From: Siphonodentalium dalli
Taxonomy: Eukaryota > Mollusca > Scaphopoda > Gadilida > Siphonodentaliidae
Length of the DNA: 64,000 nt
Direction of reading: 5' to 3'
Assembly (NCBI GenBank): GCA_032622095.1
Contig: CP136068.1
Coordinates: 149,991,365-150,055,364, forward strand
Below the pieces are notes generated by a model. It saw only the letters and a list, made by a program, of their open reading frames with translations. It had not been told where the DNA came from and did not search any database. Below, in pieces: positions 12,417 to 24,921 of the stretch (positions are counted from its first letter, which is position 1; each line of letters starts with the position of its first letter). The position numbers were made by a program, and so were the translations under genes.

Positions 12417-12670
12417 CAAGTCTTGAAATAGTGTGCCTGTCATTTGCAGAATGAGGTCCCCAGAGGGTGAATTTAGTGATACTACCCCGCATAGTGGGCT
12501 ATCATCACCAAATTCACCCTCTGGGGACCTCATTCTGCTTACACCTCAGCAGAATGAGGTTCCCAGAGGGTGAATTTGGTGATGCTAGCCCGCTATGCGG
12601 GATAGCATCACTAAATTCACCCTCTGGGAACCTCATTCTGCAAATGACAGGCACACTATTTCAAGGCTTG
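12417..12670. mobile_element. Composite family A MITE with 8-bp target duplication
   Basis: The element is 254 bp and bounded by CAAGTCTTG and CAAGGCTTG. CGAGGGTC is duplicated at 12409-12416 and 12671-12678. It holds two successive palindromes, a left one with CATAGTGGGCTA at its centre and a right one with CCCGCTATGCGGG. They are joined by CTTACACCTCAGCAGAATG. It therefore looks like a dimer of the internal part inside one pair of ends, mobilised as one unit. Confidence 0.9.
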
Positions 12671-12788
12671 CGAGGGTCTCCGTTTGGGAGGTGTCCACCT
12701 TGAAATTTCCAACTGCACCCCATATTGAATCAGACTAAACTCCCATGTTTGCACCCTCTCCTTCCCCACCCCCTTGGGTTGGATGCAG

Positions 12789-13313
12789 GGTTCGCGCTGC
12801 CACTTGTGAATGTTGCCAATGGCAAAAATAATTCACATTTGGCAAACAATATTTTCACTTGGCAAAAGTTTTGGCAAGTCACTTTTTAATTCCTCAAGAA
12901 AGTTGAAAAATATTGGTCAATCAATACCAATTCAGGAAACTCTTACAACATAATTATATTAGTGGTGTTTTATAAGGTTTAGGAAATGTTAACATCTCTA
13001 TTAAGATGCAGTTAATCTCATAACATTAGGACGGATGGTTGGAGGGATTACTAGTACTTAGTGTGGTAATGGTGTTTACATAGCTAATCCTTCTGTGATG
13101 TGCCCTTCTGATGAAGCAACCCTTCTACCATTGTATTGTTTGGCGATTGGCTTATTGTTGTATGATAAATCACAATGGAGAAGAGAGCATAATTAATTTT
13201 TATATCGATATCAAAAGGGATAGCAGTTTGGTAAATGGTAAAATAATTTGGCAAAAACTATTTTAATTTGGAAAATTATTTGGCAAAAGTAAATTATGGT
13301 CCAGTGCGGACCA
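12789..13313. mobile_element. Possible element with GGTTCGCGCTG-like ends
   Basis: The left end GGTTCGCGCTG and right end CAGTGCGGACC are imperfect inverted repeats (9 of 11). Both ends are followed inward by TTTGGCAAAA-rich sequence. There is no target duplication that I can defend and no reading frame. Confidence 0.4.
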
Positions 13314-13570
13314 TGGTTGGATGATTCCAATTGGTACCTAAAACATTTCAACTATTATAAATTTCTAAATATTTTGACTAAATATAGAAAAATATACAAC
13401 TGTTGGTCTAAAGACAACAAATTCCCAACAAATTATTGGTTGGAAAATTGAACAGTGAGAACAACTACAACCAAATGGTCGTGTAAAATTACCCAAATAA
13501 ATGATGTGTGAGGCATGAAATGTTTAACTGTTGAACATTTCGACCAAAGTTAGGGAGGTGTTCACACTCC
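13314..13570 (-). repeat. Degenerate dispersed repeat shared with 43270-43560
   Basis: AACATTTCAACTATTA, GGTTGGAAAATTGAACAGTGAGAAC and ACATTTCGACCAAAGTTAGGG resemble, in reverse orientation, the stretch around 43390-43540. Identity is low, so boundaries are approximate. Confidence 0.4.
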
Positions 13571-13574
13571 CCTT

Positions 13575-13780
13575 CCTCAAAACCGCCCTGACTATAGTAG
13601 CACCAAATTCGTCCTCTGGGTACCTCATTCTGCATGACCTCATCTGCTATGGGAAACCTAGACATTGATTTAAGTTCCCAGATGGTGATGTGCACCCATT
13701 GTGTGGGGTAGCATCACTAAATTAACCCTCTGGGGACCTCATTCTATAAATGTCCAGCACTATATATAGAGGCCTGAATA
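13575..13780. mobile_element. Family A2 MITE remnant
   Basis: It has AGCACCAAATTCGTCCTCTGG, then CATTAACCCTCTGGGGACCTCATTCT-like arm words, and ends GTCCAGCACTATATATAGAGGCCTG. That end matches the right end of the complete element at 58345-58822. The next MITE begins immediately afterwards. Confidence 0.6.
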
Positions 13781-13901
13781 CAGTAATGCCCAAATTAATC
13801 GACTTCTTAACCACAGCAGAATTATGGGTAACTTTTCAGGATTTAGTCGGAAAGCTCTCGGCATGCTGTGGTTAAGAAGTCGATTAATTAGGGCATTACT
13901 G
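13781..13901. mobile_element. Family B MITE, centre deleted
   Basis: The 121-bp copy has CAGTAATGCCC at the left and GGGCATTACTG at the right, with TA on both sides. The left arm runs to the GTCGGAAAGCTCTC word and then jumps to the end of the right arm, so most of the right arm is missing. Confidence 0.85.
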
Positions 13902-14301
13902 TATATAGAAGTTTTTGATGGTCAAATATCAATGTTCAAAAGAGGAAGCTTCAAATTTGTGTCTGCATGTAAAAATTCCAAAGACCGCCTTTGTTCTTCA
14001 AAAGTGCGTCTGTGCTTCATTTCCTCAAAATCAGTTGATAATAAAGAGCGTTCTCAAAATAATCTTTCAAACTTTTTAGTGATGGATACTTTTTAGATGT
14101 TAGCGATACCTGTGACAAATGAAATACTAGTATAGTGTTTGCAAGTATTTATTGAATTTTTATTGCCTGGTAAAGCAGAAAACTGACTTTTTATTAATTT
14201 GGTGTCAAACGGACCATGAATCTTCCAGATAATCTCTGTAGATGGATGGACAGACAGATGAATGATACTTTGTCAATCTAGTAACCCCCCTCTCCATTAA
14301 C

Positions 14302-14607
14302 TTAACCCTTTCATGAAAGGAGCAGTGTTGGTGCAGCATTAAATATCCTGTGCTAGTACATTCTCTTATATATTTGGTATGCAAGTCTCACAGAGGGAGC
14401 CTCACATAACATACATGTATACCGGGGTATATGAGAATGCACTAGCTTACTATGTACAAGGTCAATGTAATTAATGTTAGGCCATACTAGTATATTGTAC
14501 TCTCTTGCATAGGCAAGGCGACTTATGGGAGACTCCCAAATATAAGAGAATGCATTGGCACAGGGTTTTTGCAAAATTTCAGGAAGCTCTAGTAATGGAA
14601 CGGTTAA
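14302..14607. mobile_element. TTAA-flanked MITE with paired hairpins (family C3)
   Basis: It is bounded by TTAACCCTTTCATGA at the left and by TCTAGTAATGGAACGGTTAA at the right. Inside are two diverged hairpins at about 14350-14440 and 14495-14567, related to the paired-hairpin cassette, with GCACAGGG beside the second. The right TTAA (14604-14607) is also the left TTAA of the next element. Confidence 0.75.
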
Positions 14608-14946
14608 CCCTTTGGCGAGTAGAACAACATATATGTCGCTGTACGGTTCGCGAGTGGAACGACATATATGTCGTTTCAGGAAGTGTCATTTTATGTAGAC
14701 ATAACTTCCATAAATCATCTGATTTATAAATGATTTGTATAGGAGTTATTTTGATTAATATAATGTCCCAAATGTACAAGTGCAATCGATTATGATAACA
14801 CACGTTAACAGAAAATGCACATAAATTAAAAAAAATTATTGGACCATTTTGACCCGAACTTGATAATAATTATTGCTATGAAGTTGACGTTAAATTTACT
14901 CATGACATCATTTATATGACGTTACAAATACTCTCCAAAGGGTAAA
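14604..14946. mobile_element. TTAA-type MITE with GACATATATGTC palindromes
   Basis: The left end is TTAACCCTTTGGCGAG. The right end is CTCTCCAAAGGGTAAA, in which the terminal TTAA has changed to TAAA. Near the left end are AACATATATGTCG and GAACGACATATATGTCGTTTC, two nearly identical palindromes about 36 bp apart. It is a non-autonomous element and I see no coding frame. Confidence 0.7.
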
Positions 14947-15009
14947 GGGTCAGTGAGAAGTGTATAATTATTCTCAATTAAGAAGAATCTAGATCCTCGA
15001 TTTACATGT

Positions 15010-15150
15010 AAATATGGCTTGTTGCCATTCATCGGAAATCTCTCAGTGAGAGCTTTCCTGATGAATGGCAACAAGCCATATTTCCGACTAAATCCTGAAA
15101 AGTTACCCATAATTCTGCTGTGGTTAAGGAGTCGATTATTTAGGGCATTA
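15010..15150. mobile_element. Family B MITE, left-truncated
   Basis: It starts within the left arm (AAATATGGCTTGTTGCC) and carries a full right arm to TTAGGGCATTA. Both outer termini are missing, so no TA flank can be judged. Confidence 0.85.
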
Positions 15151-15611
15151 CATGTATCATGTATAATTTCCAAAACCTGTGGAAAATTAAAACGTGGTAT
15201 AGCACAACAAAGGTTCAGTAATTCTGACCCGAAAGCATTACTTTCCTGCTTGAATGCATGTCATGTTTCAGTGACCAATCAGTAATCACCATATCTGTGC
15301 TCGTCATCTTGGGATCAGACAAAGATTTGATTTGATTTGATTCTCGTGGCAAGATTACTCAACAGAAATGATGTTCTGCATATCAACTGCTAATGACCGC
15401 AGTGTACTGGACGACCGAGACAATAATTCCGTCCTCGACAGAGGGATTACACGACACAGATCATGGCCTGCATGTCAACTGTTCTGTATTGGAAGACTGG
15501 GATAATGAATAATTAAAATTTTGTCCTCGATGGGGGATTACGTAATTACACCCAGGGACGTGGCTAGAGGGACACCAATGAGAGGGCATGACAGCTTGTA
15601 ATGTCCAACTA

Positions 15612-15823
15612 CAGTAATGCTCTAATTAATCGACTCCTTAACCACAGCAGAATTATGGGTAACTTTTCAGGATTTAGTCGGAAATATGGCTTGTTGCCAT
15701 TCATCGGAAAGTTCTCGGGTAGAGCTTTCCGATGAATGGCAACAAGCCATATTTCCGACTAAATCCTGAAAAGTTACCCATAATTGTGCTGTGGTTAAGG
15801 AGTCGATAATTAGGGCATTACTG
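15612..15823. mobile_element. Family B MITE, complete
   Basis: The 212-bp palindrome runs from CAGTAATGCTC to GGCATTACTG with TA on each side. The two arms are almost identical, so it can fold into a hairpin of about 100 bp. Confidence 0.9.
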
Positions 15824-16249
15824 TATACCGGTATTTGGTCTGAAGTTTCCAAATAATGTTGTGCCAGGTATGAAATTTCCTCCTACCGTGCAACTGAAGT
15901 TTTTTACCAAATTTTGGAACACCCCCAAAATCTGCACCGTGTCACCATGTCCCTGATTGCACCACGCTTTCATGGTCTGCATATCAACTGCTCATGACCA
16001 GTATTGGACAACTGAGACAATAAATTGTTCCATCGCCCGAGGAATACTAACACGCGACTCCAATCATGATCCACATGTCAACTGCTCATAACCGAAGTGT
16101 ATTGGGCAAATGGTACAATACAATTTGTATCCAGGATGAGTTCCGGACTAGCCGAGCATCCAGATCTAATTATAAACATGTCCTGTCTCGGATACTAAGT
16201 CCACTGGGAGAAAATAGAATTACCCATCAGGCAAAGTATTTTCCTGCAC

Positions 16250-19200
16250 ATAAACACCGTCATTAACCCTCCACCTAAACACCGTAATTAACCCTCCATC
16301 TTAACATCACCTTTCACCATCGACATAAACAGTCTCTTTAACCCTCCACCTAACCACCATCTTTAACCCTCCACCTAAACAGTCTCTTTAACACTCCATC
16401 TTAACATCGCCTTTAACCATCCACCTAAACAGTCTCTTTAACACTCCATCTTAACATCGCCTTTATATAACCCTCCACTTAAACACTGTCATTAACCCTC
16501 CACTTGACCACCATCCTTAACCCTCCACATAAACACTGTGTGTATCCCTCCATCTTGATATCGCCTTTAACCATCCACTTAAACAGTCTCTTTAACCCTC
16601 TACCTAACCACCGTCCTTAACCCTCCACATAAACACTGTGTTTAACCCTTCACCTAAACACTGTGTTAAACCATCCACCTAAACACTGTGTTTAACCCTC
16701 CACATAAACACTGTGTTTAACCCTCCACATAAACACTGTGTTTAACCCTCCACATAAACACTGTGTTTAACCCTCCACATAAACACTGTGTTTAACCCTC
16801 CACCTAAACACTGTGTTAAACCATCCACCTAAACACTGTGCTTAACCATCCACCTAAACACTGTGTTTAACCCTCCACCTAAACACTGTGCTTAACCCTC
16901 CACCTAAACACTGTGTTTAACCATCCACCTAAACACTGTGTTTAACCATCCACCTAAACACTGTGTTTAACCCTCCACCTAAACACTGTGTTTAACCCTC
17001 CACCTAAACACTGTGTTTAACCCTCCACCTAAACACTGTACTTAACCCTCCACCTAAACACTGTGTTTAACCCTCCACCTAAACACTGTACTTAACCCTC
17101 CACCTAAACACTGTGCTTAACCCTCCACCTAAACACTGTGTTTAACCCTCCACCTACTGTGCTTAACCCTCCACATAAACACTGTGCTTAACCCTCCACC
17201 TAAACACTGTGCTTAACCCTCCACCTAAACACTGTGTTTAACCCTCCACCTAAACACTGTGCTTAACCCTCCACCTAAACACTGTTTAACCCTCCACCTA
17301 AACACTGTGTTTAACCCTCCACCTAAACACTGTACTTAACCCTCCACCTAAACACTGTGTTTAACCCTCCACCTAAACACTGTACTTAACCCTCCACCTA
17401 AACACTGTGCTTAACCCTCCACCTAAACACTGTGTTTAACCCTCCACCTAAACACTGTGCTTAACCCTCCACCTAAACACTGTGCTTAACCCTCCACCTA
17501 AACACTGTGTTTAACCCTCCACCTAAACACTGTGCTTAACCATCCACCTAAACACTGTACTTAACCCTCCACCTAAACACTGTGCTTAACCCTCCACCTA
17601 AACACTGTGTTTAACCCTCCACCTAAACACTGTGCTTAACCCTCCACCTAAACACTGTGCTTAACCCTCCACCTAAACACTGTGCTTAACCCTCCACCTA
17701 AACACTGTGTTTAACCCTCCACCTAAACACTGTACTTAACCCTCCACCTAAACACTGTACTTAACCCTCCACCTAAACACTATGTTAACTCTCCACATAC
17801 ACTGTGCTTAACCCTCCACCTAAACACTGTGCTTAACCCTCCACCTAAACACTGTGCTTAACCCTCCACCTAAACACTGTGCTTAACCCTCCACCTAAAC
17901 ACTGTACTTAACCCTCCACCTAAACACTGCTTAACCCTCCACCTAAACACTGTGTTTAACCCTCCACCTAAACACTGTGTTTAACCCTCCACCTAAACAC
18001 TGTGTTTAACCCTCCACCTAAACACTGTGTTTAACCCTCCACCTAAACACTGTGCTTAACCCTCCACCTAAACACTGTGCTTAACCCTCCACCTAAACAC
18101 TGTGCTTAACCCTCCACCTAAACACTGTGCTTAACCCTCCACCTAAACACTGTGTTTAACCCTCCACCTAAACACTGTACTTAACCCTCCACCTAAACAC
18201 TGTACTTAACCCTCCACCTAAACACTGTACTTAACCCTCCACCTAAACACTGTGCTTAACCCTCCACCTAAACACTATGTTAACTCTCCACCTAAACACT
18301 GTGCTTAACCCTCCACCTAAACACTGTGTTTAACCCTCCACCTAAACACTGTGCTTAACCCTCTACCTAAACACTGTGCTTAACCCTCCACCTAAACACT
18401 GTGCTTAACCCTCTACCTAACCACCGTCCTTAACCCTCCACCTAAACACTGTACTTAACCCTCCACCTAAACACTGTGTTTAACCCTCCACCTAAACACT
18501 GTGTTTAACCCTCCACCTAAACACTGTGTTTAACCCTCCACCTAAACACTGTGTTTAACCCTCCACCTAAACACTGTCTTGAATCATCCACCTAAACACC
18601 ATCTTTAACGCTCCACCTAAACACCGTCTTTAATCCTCCATCTAAACACCATCTTTAACCTTCCACCTAACCAGTCTTTGACCCTCCACCTAAACACTGT
18701 GTTTAACCATCCACCTAAACACTGTGTTTAACCATCCACCTAAACACTGTGTTTAGTCCTCCACCTAACCACCACCTTTAACCCTCCACCAAAACACTGT
18801 CTTGAATCATCCACCTAAACACCATCTTTAACGCTCCACCTAAACACTATGTTAACTCTCCACATACACTGTGCTTAACCCTCCATCTAACCACGGTCTT
18901 TAACCATCCACTTAAACAGTCTCTTTAACCCTCTACCTAACCACCATCCTTAACCCTCCACCTAAACACTGTGTTTAACCATCCACCTAAACACTGTGTT
19001 TAACCCTCCACCTAACCACCAACTTTAACCATCCACCTAAACACTGTGTTTAGTCCTCCACCTAACCACCATCTTTAACCCTCCACCAAAACACTGTCTT
19101 GAATCATCCACCTAAACACCATCTTTAACGCTCCACCTAAACACTATGTTAACTCTCCACATACACTGTGCTTAACCCTCCATCTAAACACTGTGTTTAA

Positions 19201-22200
19201 CCATCCACCTAAACACTGTGTTTAACCCTCCACCTAACCACCAACTTTAACCATCCACCTAAACACTGTGTTTAGTCCTCCACCTAACCACCATCTTTAA
19301 CCCTCCACCAAAACACTGTCTTGAATCATCCACCTAAACACCATCTTTAACGCTCCACCTAAACACTATGTTAACTCTCCACGTACACTGTGCTTAACCC
19401 TCCATCTAACCACGGTCTTTAATCCTTCATTTAACCACAATCTTTAACCTTCCACCTAACCACAGTCTTTGACCCTCCACCTAAACACTGTGCTTAACCC
19501 TCCATCTAACCACGGTCATTAACATCCACTTAAACAGTCTCTTTAACCCTCTACCTAACCACCATCCTTAACCCTCCACCTAAACACTGTGTTTAACCCT
19601 CCACCTAAACACTGTGCTTAACCCTCCACCTAAACACTGTGTTTAACCATCCACCTAAACACTGTGTTTAACCATCCACCTAAACACTGTGTTTAACCAT
19701 CCACCTAAACACTGTGTTTAACCATCCACCTAAACACTGTGTTTAACCATCCACCTAAACACTGTGTTTAACCATCCACCTAAACACTGTGCTTAACCCT
19801 CCACCTAAACACTGTACTTAACCCTCCACCTAAACACTGTGCTTAACCCTCCACCTAAACACTGTGTTTAACCCTCCACCTAAACACTGTCTTGAATAAT
19901 CCACCTAAACACCATCTTTAACGCTCCACCTAAACACTATGTTAACTCTCCACATACACTGTGCTTAACCCTCCATCTAACCACGGTCTTTAACCATCCA
20001 CTTAAACAGTCTCTTTAACCCTCTACCTAACCACCGTCCTTAACCCTCCACCTAAACACTGTGTTTAACCCTCCACCTAAACACTGTGTTTAACCATCCA
20101 CCTAAACACTGTGTTTAACCATCCACCTAAACACTGTGTTTAACCATCCACCTAAACACTGTGCTTAACCCTCCACCTAAACACTGTGTTTAGTCCTCCA
20201 CCTAAACACTGTGTTTAGTCCTCCACCTAACCACCATCTTTAACCCTCAACCAAAACACTGTCTTGAATCATCCACCTAAACACCATCTTTAACGCTCCA
20301 CCTAAACACTATGTTAACTCTCCACATACACTGTGCTTAACCCTCCATCTAACCACGGTCTTTAACCATCCACTTAAACAGTCTCTTTAACCCTCTACCT
20401 AACCACCGTCCTTAACCCTCCACCTAAACACTGTGTTTAACCCTCCACCTAAACACTGTGTTTAACCCTCCACCTAAACACTGTGTTTAACCCTCCACCT
20501 AAACACTGTGTTTAACCCTCCACCTAAACACTGTGTTTAACCCTCCACCTAAACACTGTGTTTAACCCTCCGCCTAAACACTGTGTTTAACCCTCCACCT
20601 AAACACTGTGTTTAACCATCCACCTAAACACTGTTTAACCATCCACCTAAACACTGTGTTTAACCATCCACCTAAACAATGTGCTTAACCCTCCACCTAA
20701 CCACCATCTTTAACCCTCCACCAAAACACTGTCTTGAATCATCCACCTAAACACCATCTTTAACGCTCCACCTAAACACTATGTTAACTCTCCACATACA
20801 CTGTGCTTAACCCTCCATCTAACCACGGTCTTTAACCATCCACTTAAACAGTCTCTTTAACCCTCTACCTAACCACCGTCCTTAACCCTCCACCTAAACA
20901 CTGTGTTTAACCCTCCACCTAAACACTGTGTTTAACCCTCCACCTAAACACTGTGTTTAACCCTCCACCTAAACACTGTGTTTAACCCTCCACCTAAACA
21001 CTGTGTTTAACCATCCACCTAAACACTGTGTTTAACCATCCACCTAAACACTGTGTTTAACCATCCACCTAAACACTGTGCTTAACCCTCCACCTAAACA
21101 CTGTGCTTAACCCTCCACCTAAACACTGTGCTTAACCCTCCACCTAAACACTGTGTTTAACCCTCCACCTAACCACCATCTTTAACCCTCCACCAAAACA
21201 CTGTCTTGAATCATCCACCTAAACACCATCTTTAACGCTCCACCTAAACACTATGTTAACTCTCCACATACACTGTGCTTAACCCTCCATCTAACCACGG
21301 TCTTTAACCATCCACTTAAACAGTCTCTTTAACCCTCTACCTAACCACCGTCCTTAACCCTCCACCTAAACACTGTGTTTAACCCTCCACCTAAACACTG
21401 TGTTTAACCATCCACCTAAACACTGTGTTTAACCCTCCACCTAAACACTGTGTTTAACCATCCACCTAAACACTGTGTTTAACCATCCACCTAAACACTG
21501 TGTTTAACCATCCACCTAAACACTGTGCTTAACCCTCCACCTAACCACCATCTTTAACCCTCCACCAAAACACTGTCTTGAATCATCCACCTAAACACCA
21601 TCTTTAACGCTCCACCTAAACACTATGTTAACTCTCCACATACACTGTGCTTAACCCTCCATCTAACCACGGTCTTTAATCCTCCATTTAAACACAATCT
21701 TTAACCTTCCACCTAACCAGTCTTTGACCCTCCACCTAAACACTGTGTTTAACCATCCACCTAAACACTGTGTTTAGTCCTCCACCTAAACACTGTGTTT
21801 AGTCCTCCACCTAACCACCATCTTTAACCCTCCACCAAAACACTGTCTTGAATCATCCACCTAAACACCATCTTTAACGCTCCACCTAAACACTATGTTA
21901 ACTCTCCACATACACTGTGCTTAACCCTCCATCTAACCACGGTCTTTAACCATCCACTTAAACAGTCTCTTTAACCCTCTACCTAACCACCGTCCTTAAC
22001 CCTCCCCCTAAACACTGTGTTTAACCATCCACCTAAACACTGTGTTTAGTCCTCCACCTAACCACCATCTTTAACCCTCCACCAAAACACTGTCTTGAAT
22101 CATCCACCTAAACACCATCTTTAACGCTCCACCTAAACACTATGTTAACTCTCCACGTACACTGTGCTTAACCCTCCATCTAACCACGGTCTTTAACCCT

Positions 22201-23575
22201 CCATTTAAACACAATCTTTAACCTTCCACCTAACCAGTCTTTGACCCTCCACCTAAACACTGTGTTTAACCATCCACCTAAACACTGTGTTTAACCATCC
22301 ACCTAAACACTGTGTTTAGTCCTCCACCTAAACACTGTGTTTAACCCTCCACCAAAACACTGTGTTTAACCCTCCACCTAAACACTGTGTTTAACCATCC
22401 ACCTAAACACTGTGTTTAACCATCCACCTAAACACTGTGTTTAACCCTCCACCTAAACACTGTGTTTAACCCTCCACCAAAACACTGTGCTTAACCCTCC
22501 ACCTAAACACTGTGTTTAACCATCCACCTAAACACTGTGCTTAACCCTCCACCTAAACACTGTGTTTAACCATCCACCTAAACACTGTGTTTAACCATCC
22601 ACCTAAACACTGTGTTTAACCCTCCACCTAAACACTGTGTTTAACCCTCCACCAAAACACTGTGCTTAACCCTCCACCTAAACACTGTGTTTAACCATCC
22701 ACCAAAACACTGTGTTTAACCATCCACCAAAACACTGTGTTTAACCATCCACCTAAACACTGTGCTTAACCCTCCACCTAAACACTGTGCTTAACCCTCC
22801 ACCTAAACACTGTGTTTAACCCTCCACCTAAACACTGTACTTAACCCTCCACCTAAACACTGTACTTAACCCTCCACCTAAACACTGTACTTAACCCTCC
22901 ACCTAAACACTGTGCTTAACCCTCCACCTAAACACTATGTTAACTCTCCACCTAAACACTGTGCTTAACCCTCCACCTAAACACTGTGTTTAACCCTCCA
23001 CCTAAACACTGTGCTTAACCCTCTACCTAAACACTGTGCTTAACCCTCCACCTAAACACTGTGCTTAACCCTCTACCTAACCACCGTCCTTAACCCTCCA
23101 CCTAAACACTGTACTTAACCCTCCACCTAAACACTGTGTTTAACCCTCCACCTAAACACTGTGTTTAACCCTCCACCTAAACACTGTGTTTAACCCTCCA
23201 CCTAAACACTGTGTTTAACCCTCCACCTAAACACTGTCTTGAATCATCCACCTAAACACCATCTTTAACGCTCCACCTAAACACCGTCTTTAATCCTCCA
23301 TCTAAACACCATCTTTAACCTTCCACCTAACCAGTCTTTGACCCTCCACCTAAACACTGTGTTTAACCATCCACCTAAACACTGTGTTTAACCATCCACC
23401 TAAACACTGTGTTTAGTCCTCCACCTAAACACTGTGTTTAACCCTCCACCAAAACACTGTGTTTAACCCTCCACCTAAACACTGTCTTGAATCATCCACC
23501 TAAACACCATCTTTAACGCTCCACCTAAACACCGTCTTTAATCCTCCATCTAAACACCATCTTTAATCCTACACC
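16250..23575. repeat. Giant 25-bp minisatellite (about 290 units) with higher-order structure
   Basis: The unit core is AACCCTCCACCTAAACACTG, repeating every 25 bp. The linker is GTGTTT, GTGCTT or GTACTT, and the centre is CCTCC or CCATCC. From about 18600 onward a complex variant block recurs several times (marker words CTTGAATCATCC, CTATGTTAACTCTCC, CCACGGTCTTTAA and CAGTCTCTTTAACCCTC). No frame is open for long. The minus strand has GGTGGAGGG every unit and so could form G-quadruplexes. Confidence 0.97.
22760..23430. repeat. About 650-bp internal duplication of 18100-18770
   Basis: Reading unit variants in order, 18121-18768 and 22781-23428 match at a constant offset of 4660 bp with no difference that I can see. 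Rare variants such as CTATGTTAACTCTCC and CCTCTACCTAACCACC are included. The two diverge after the GTTTAGTCCTCCACCTAA words. This is a recent long-range copy inside the array. Confidence 0.85.
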
Positions 23576-23576
23576 T

Positions 23577-23700
23577 ACCGGTAAGGCCCAAAAAAAAACA
23601 TCTGTGTTTCCGGTTACCCGACCGATCTGCCAAAATTGGGCCGACCTGGACTTTTTTTCTTCAAATTTCAACCCAAAAAAAAAAACCTGCCTGTGGTAAT
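23577..23700. repeat. Family E repeat fragment at the array edge
   Basis: GGCCCAAAAAAAAACATC, GGTTACCCGACCGATC and TGCCAAAATTGGGCCGACC follow the last minisatellite unit directly. They are in reverse orientation to the long copy near 9187. Confidence 0.6.
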
Positions 23701-23961
23701 CTTGTTTGTTCAACTCCCATGTCTTGTGGGAAGACGTCTTATCTGTTAGAGAGCAATATACATGTAGAAGACTTTCTATATCAGAATTTAAAGTTCCTCT
23801 CCCCAGTCAATCAAGGATTCATATAAAGATGGCTGCATGTCTACCATATCAAACACCCTTCTGGGATGGGCACTAAAAAATCACATGAAATTATCTACTG
23901 GTTTGTGTGGGTGTATAAAACTTACAAGCATGCATATGCCAGTATGTATAAGGAACTTCAA
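23697..23961 (+). repeat. Dispersed repeat copy 2 (inverse of 7308-7610)
   Basis: It shares TATCTGTTAGAGAGCAATA, CTGCATGTCTACCATATC and CTTACAAGCATGCATATGCC with the complement of 7308-7610. No intact frame is seen. Confidence 0.6.
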
Positions 23962-24559
23962 AGTTGGGGGCAATTTGAATGCTGAGGTGTGGTACCTCAG
24001 TCAAGGTGTGGCCTGTGGTACCATTTTCAGTGTGGTCTGGGACTTTATATTTCAATGCAATTGAGGGGTGTCTGAGGAACATTTACACCATGTGCAATGT
24101 GTCTAAGGCGCATGTGAGATATCCTGCCAGTGGAGGTGTGTCTTAGGTCCTGAGGTGTATGACCAAATATATGAGTGAGGTTTGAATTAATATCATACAA
24201 GTTATGTTATTATAAGGTCATAGAAAAGCCCTATTATGGTGTTTGTCTTGGGCCTGTTATGTCAATGTTGTGCTCTGAGGAAGATGTTCCACCACAATCT
24301 AAACTGAGAGAATAATTACAACAGAGCTGCATAGTTGAGTGCCTGAGAGGCATTTGTTTGTCCACATTGACAATACTTATCACATTATTGAGCTACATTA
24401 ACTGTTTGCTTGCAATATACATGGACAGCCTTAACACAAGTATAAAGAGTAAGCATGAATGTACTTCTTAACTGTTCGGGGAAAAAATAAAAAAAATATT
24501 ACCAAAAAAAAAATAAGTTTGTTTTTTTGGCCTAAGCACTGTCTTTAGCTCTCCACCTA
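23962..24559. other. No gene seen
   Basis: This is non-coding sequence with GGTGTG-rich words around 23985-24160 and a T-rich family E tail (TTGTTTTTTTGGCCTAAG) near 24518. Nothing else is supported. Confidence 0.45.
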
Positions 24560-24917
24560 CAGTAATGCCCTAAATAATCGACTCCTTAGCCACAGCAGAA
24601 TTATGGGTAACTTTTCAGGATTTAGTCGGAAATATGGCTTGTTGCCATTCATCGGAAAGCTCTCACTGAGATGTAACCCTCCACCTAAACATGGTTAAAG
24701 AGACTGTTTAAGTGGAGGGTTATATAAAGGCGATGTTAAGATGGAGTGTTAAAGAGACTTTAGGATTTAGTCAGAAATATGGCTTGTTGCCATTCATCAG
24801 AAAGCTCTCACTGAGAGCTTTCCGATGAATGGCAATAAGCCATATTTCCGACTAAATCCTGAAAAATTACCCAGAATTCTGCTGTGGTTAAGGAGTCGTT
24901 TATTTAGGGTATTACTG
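24560..24917. mobile_element. Family B MITE containing an inverted piece of the 25-bp minisatellite
   Basis: The ends CAGTAATGCCC and TATTACTG have TA flanks, but the element is 358 bp rather than about 213. At the centre, 24672-24760 holds a short direct piece of minisatellite followed by an inverted piece matching about 16431-16487. After it the MITE left arm (about 24618-24670) is repeated (24763-24815) before the right arm follows. Confidence 0.88.
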
Positions 24918-24921
24918 TAAG

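Noticed and set aside
16250-23575. Telomere repeat
   Set aside because: The unit is 25 bp and not a run of TTAGGG. The array is internal, with unique sequence on both sides.
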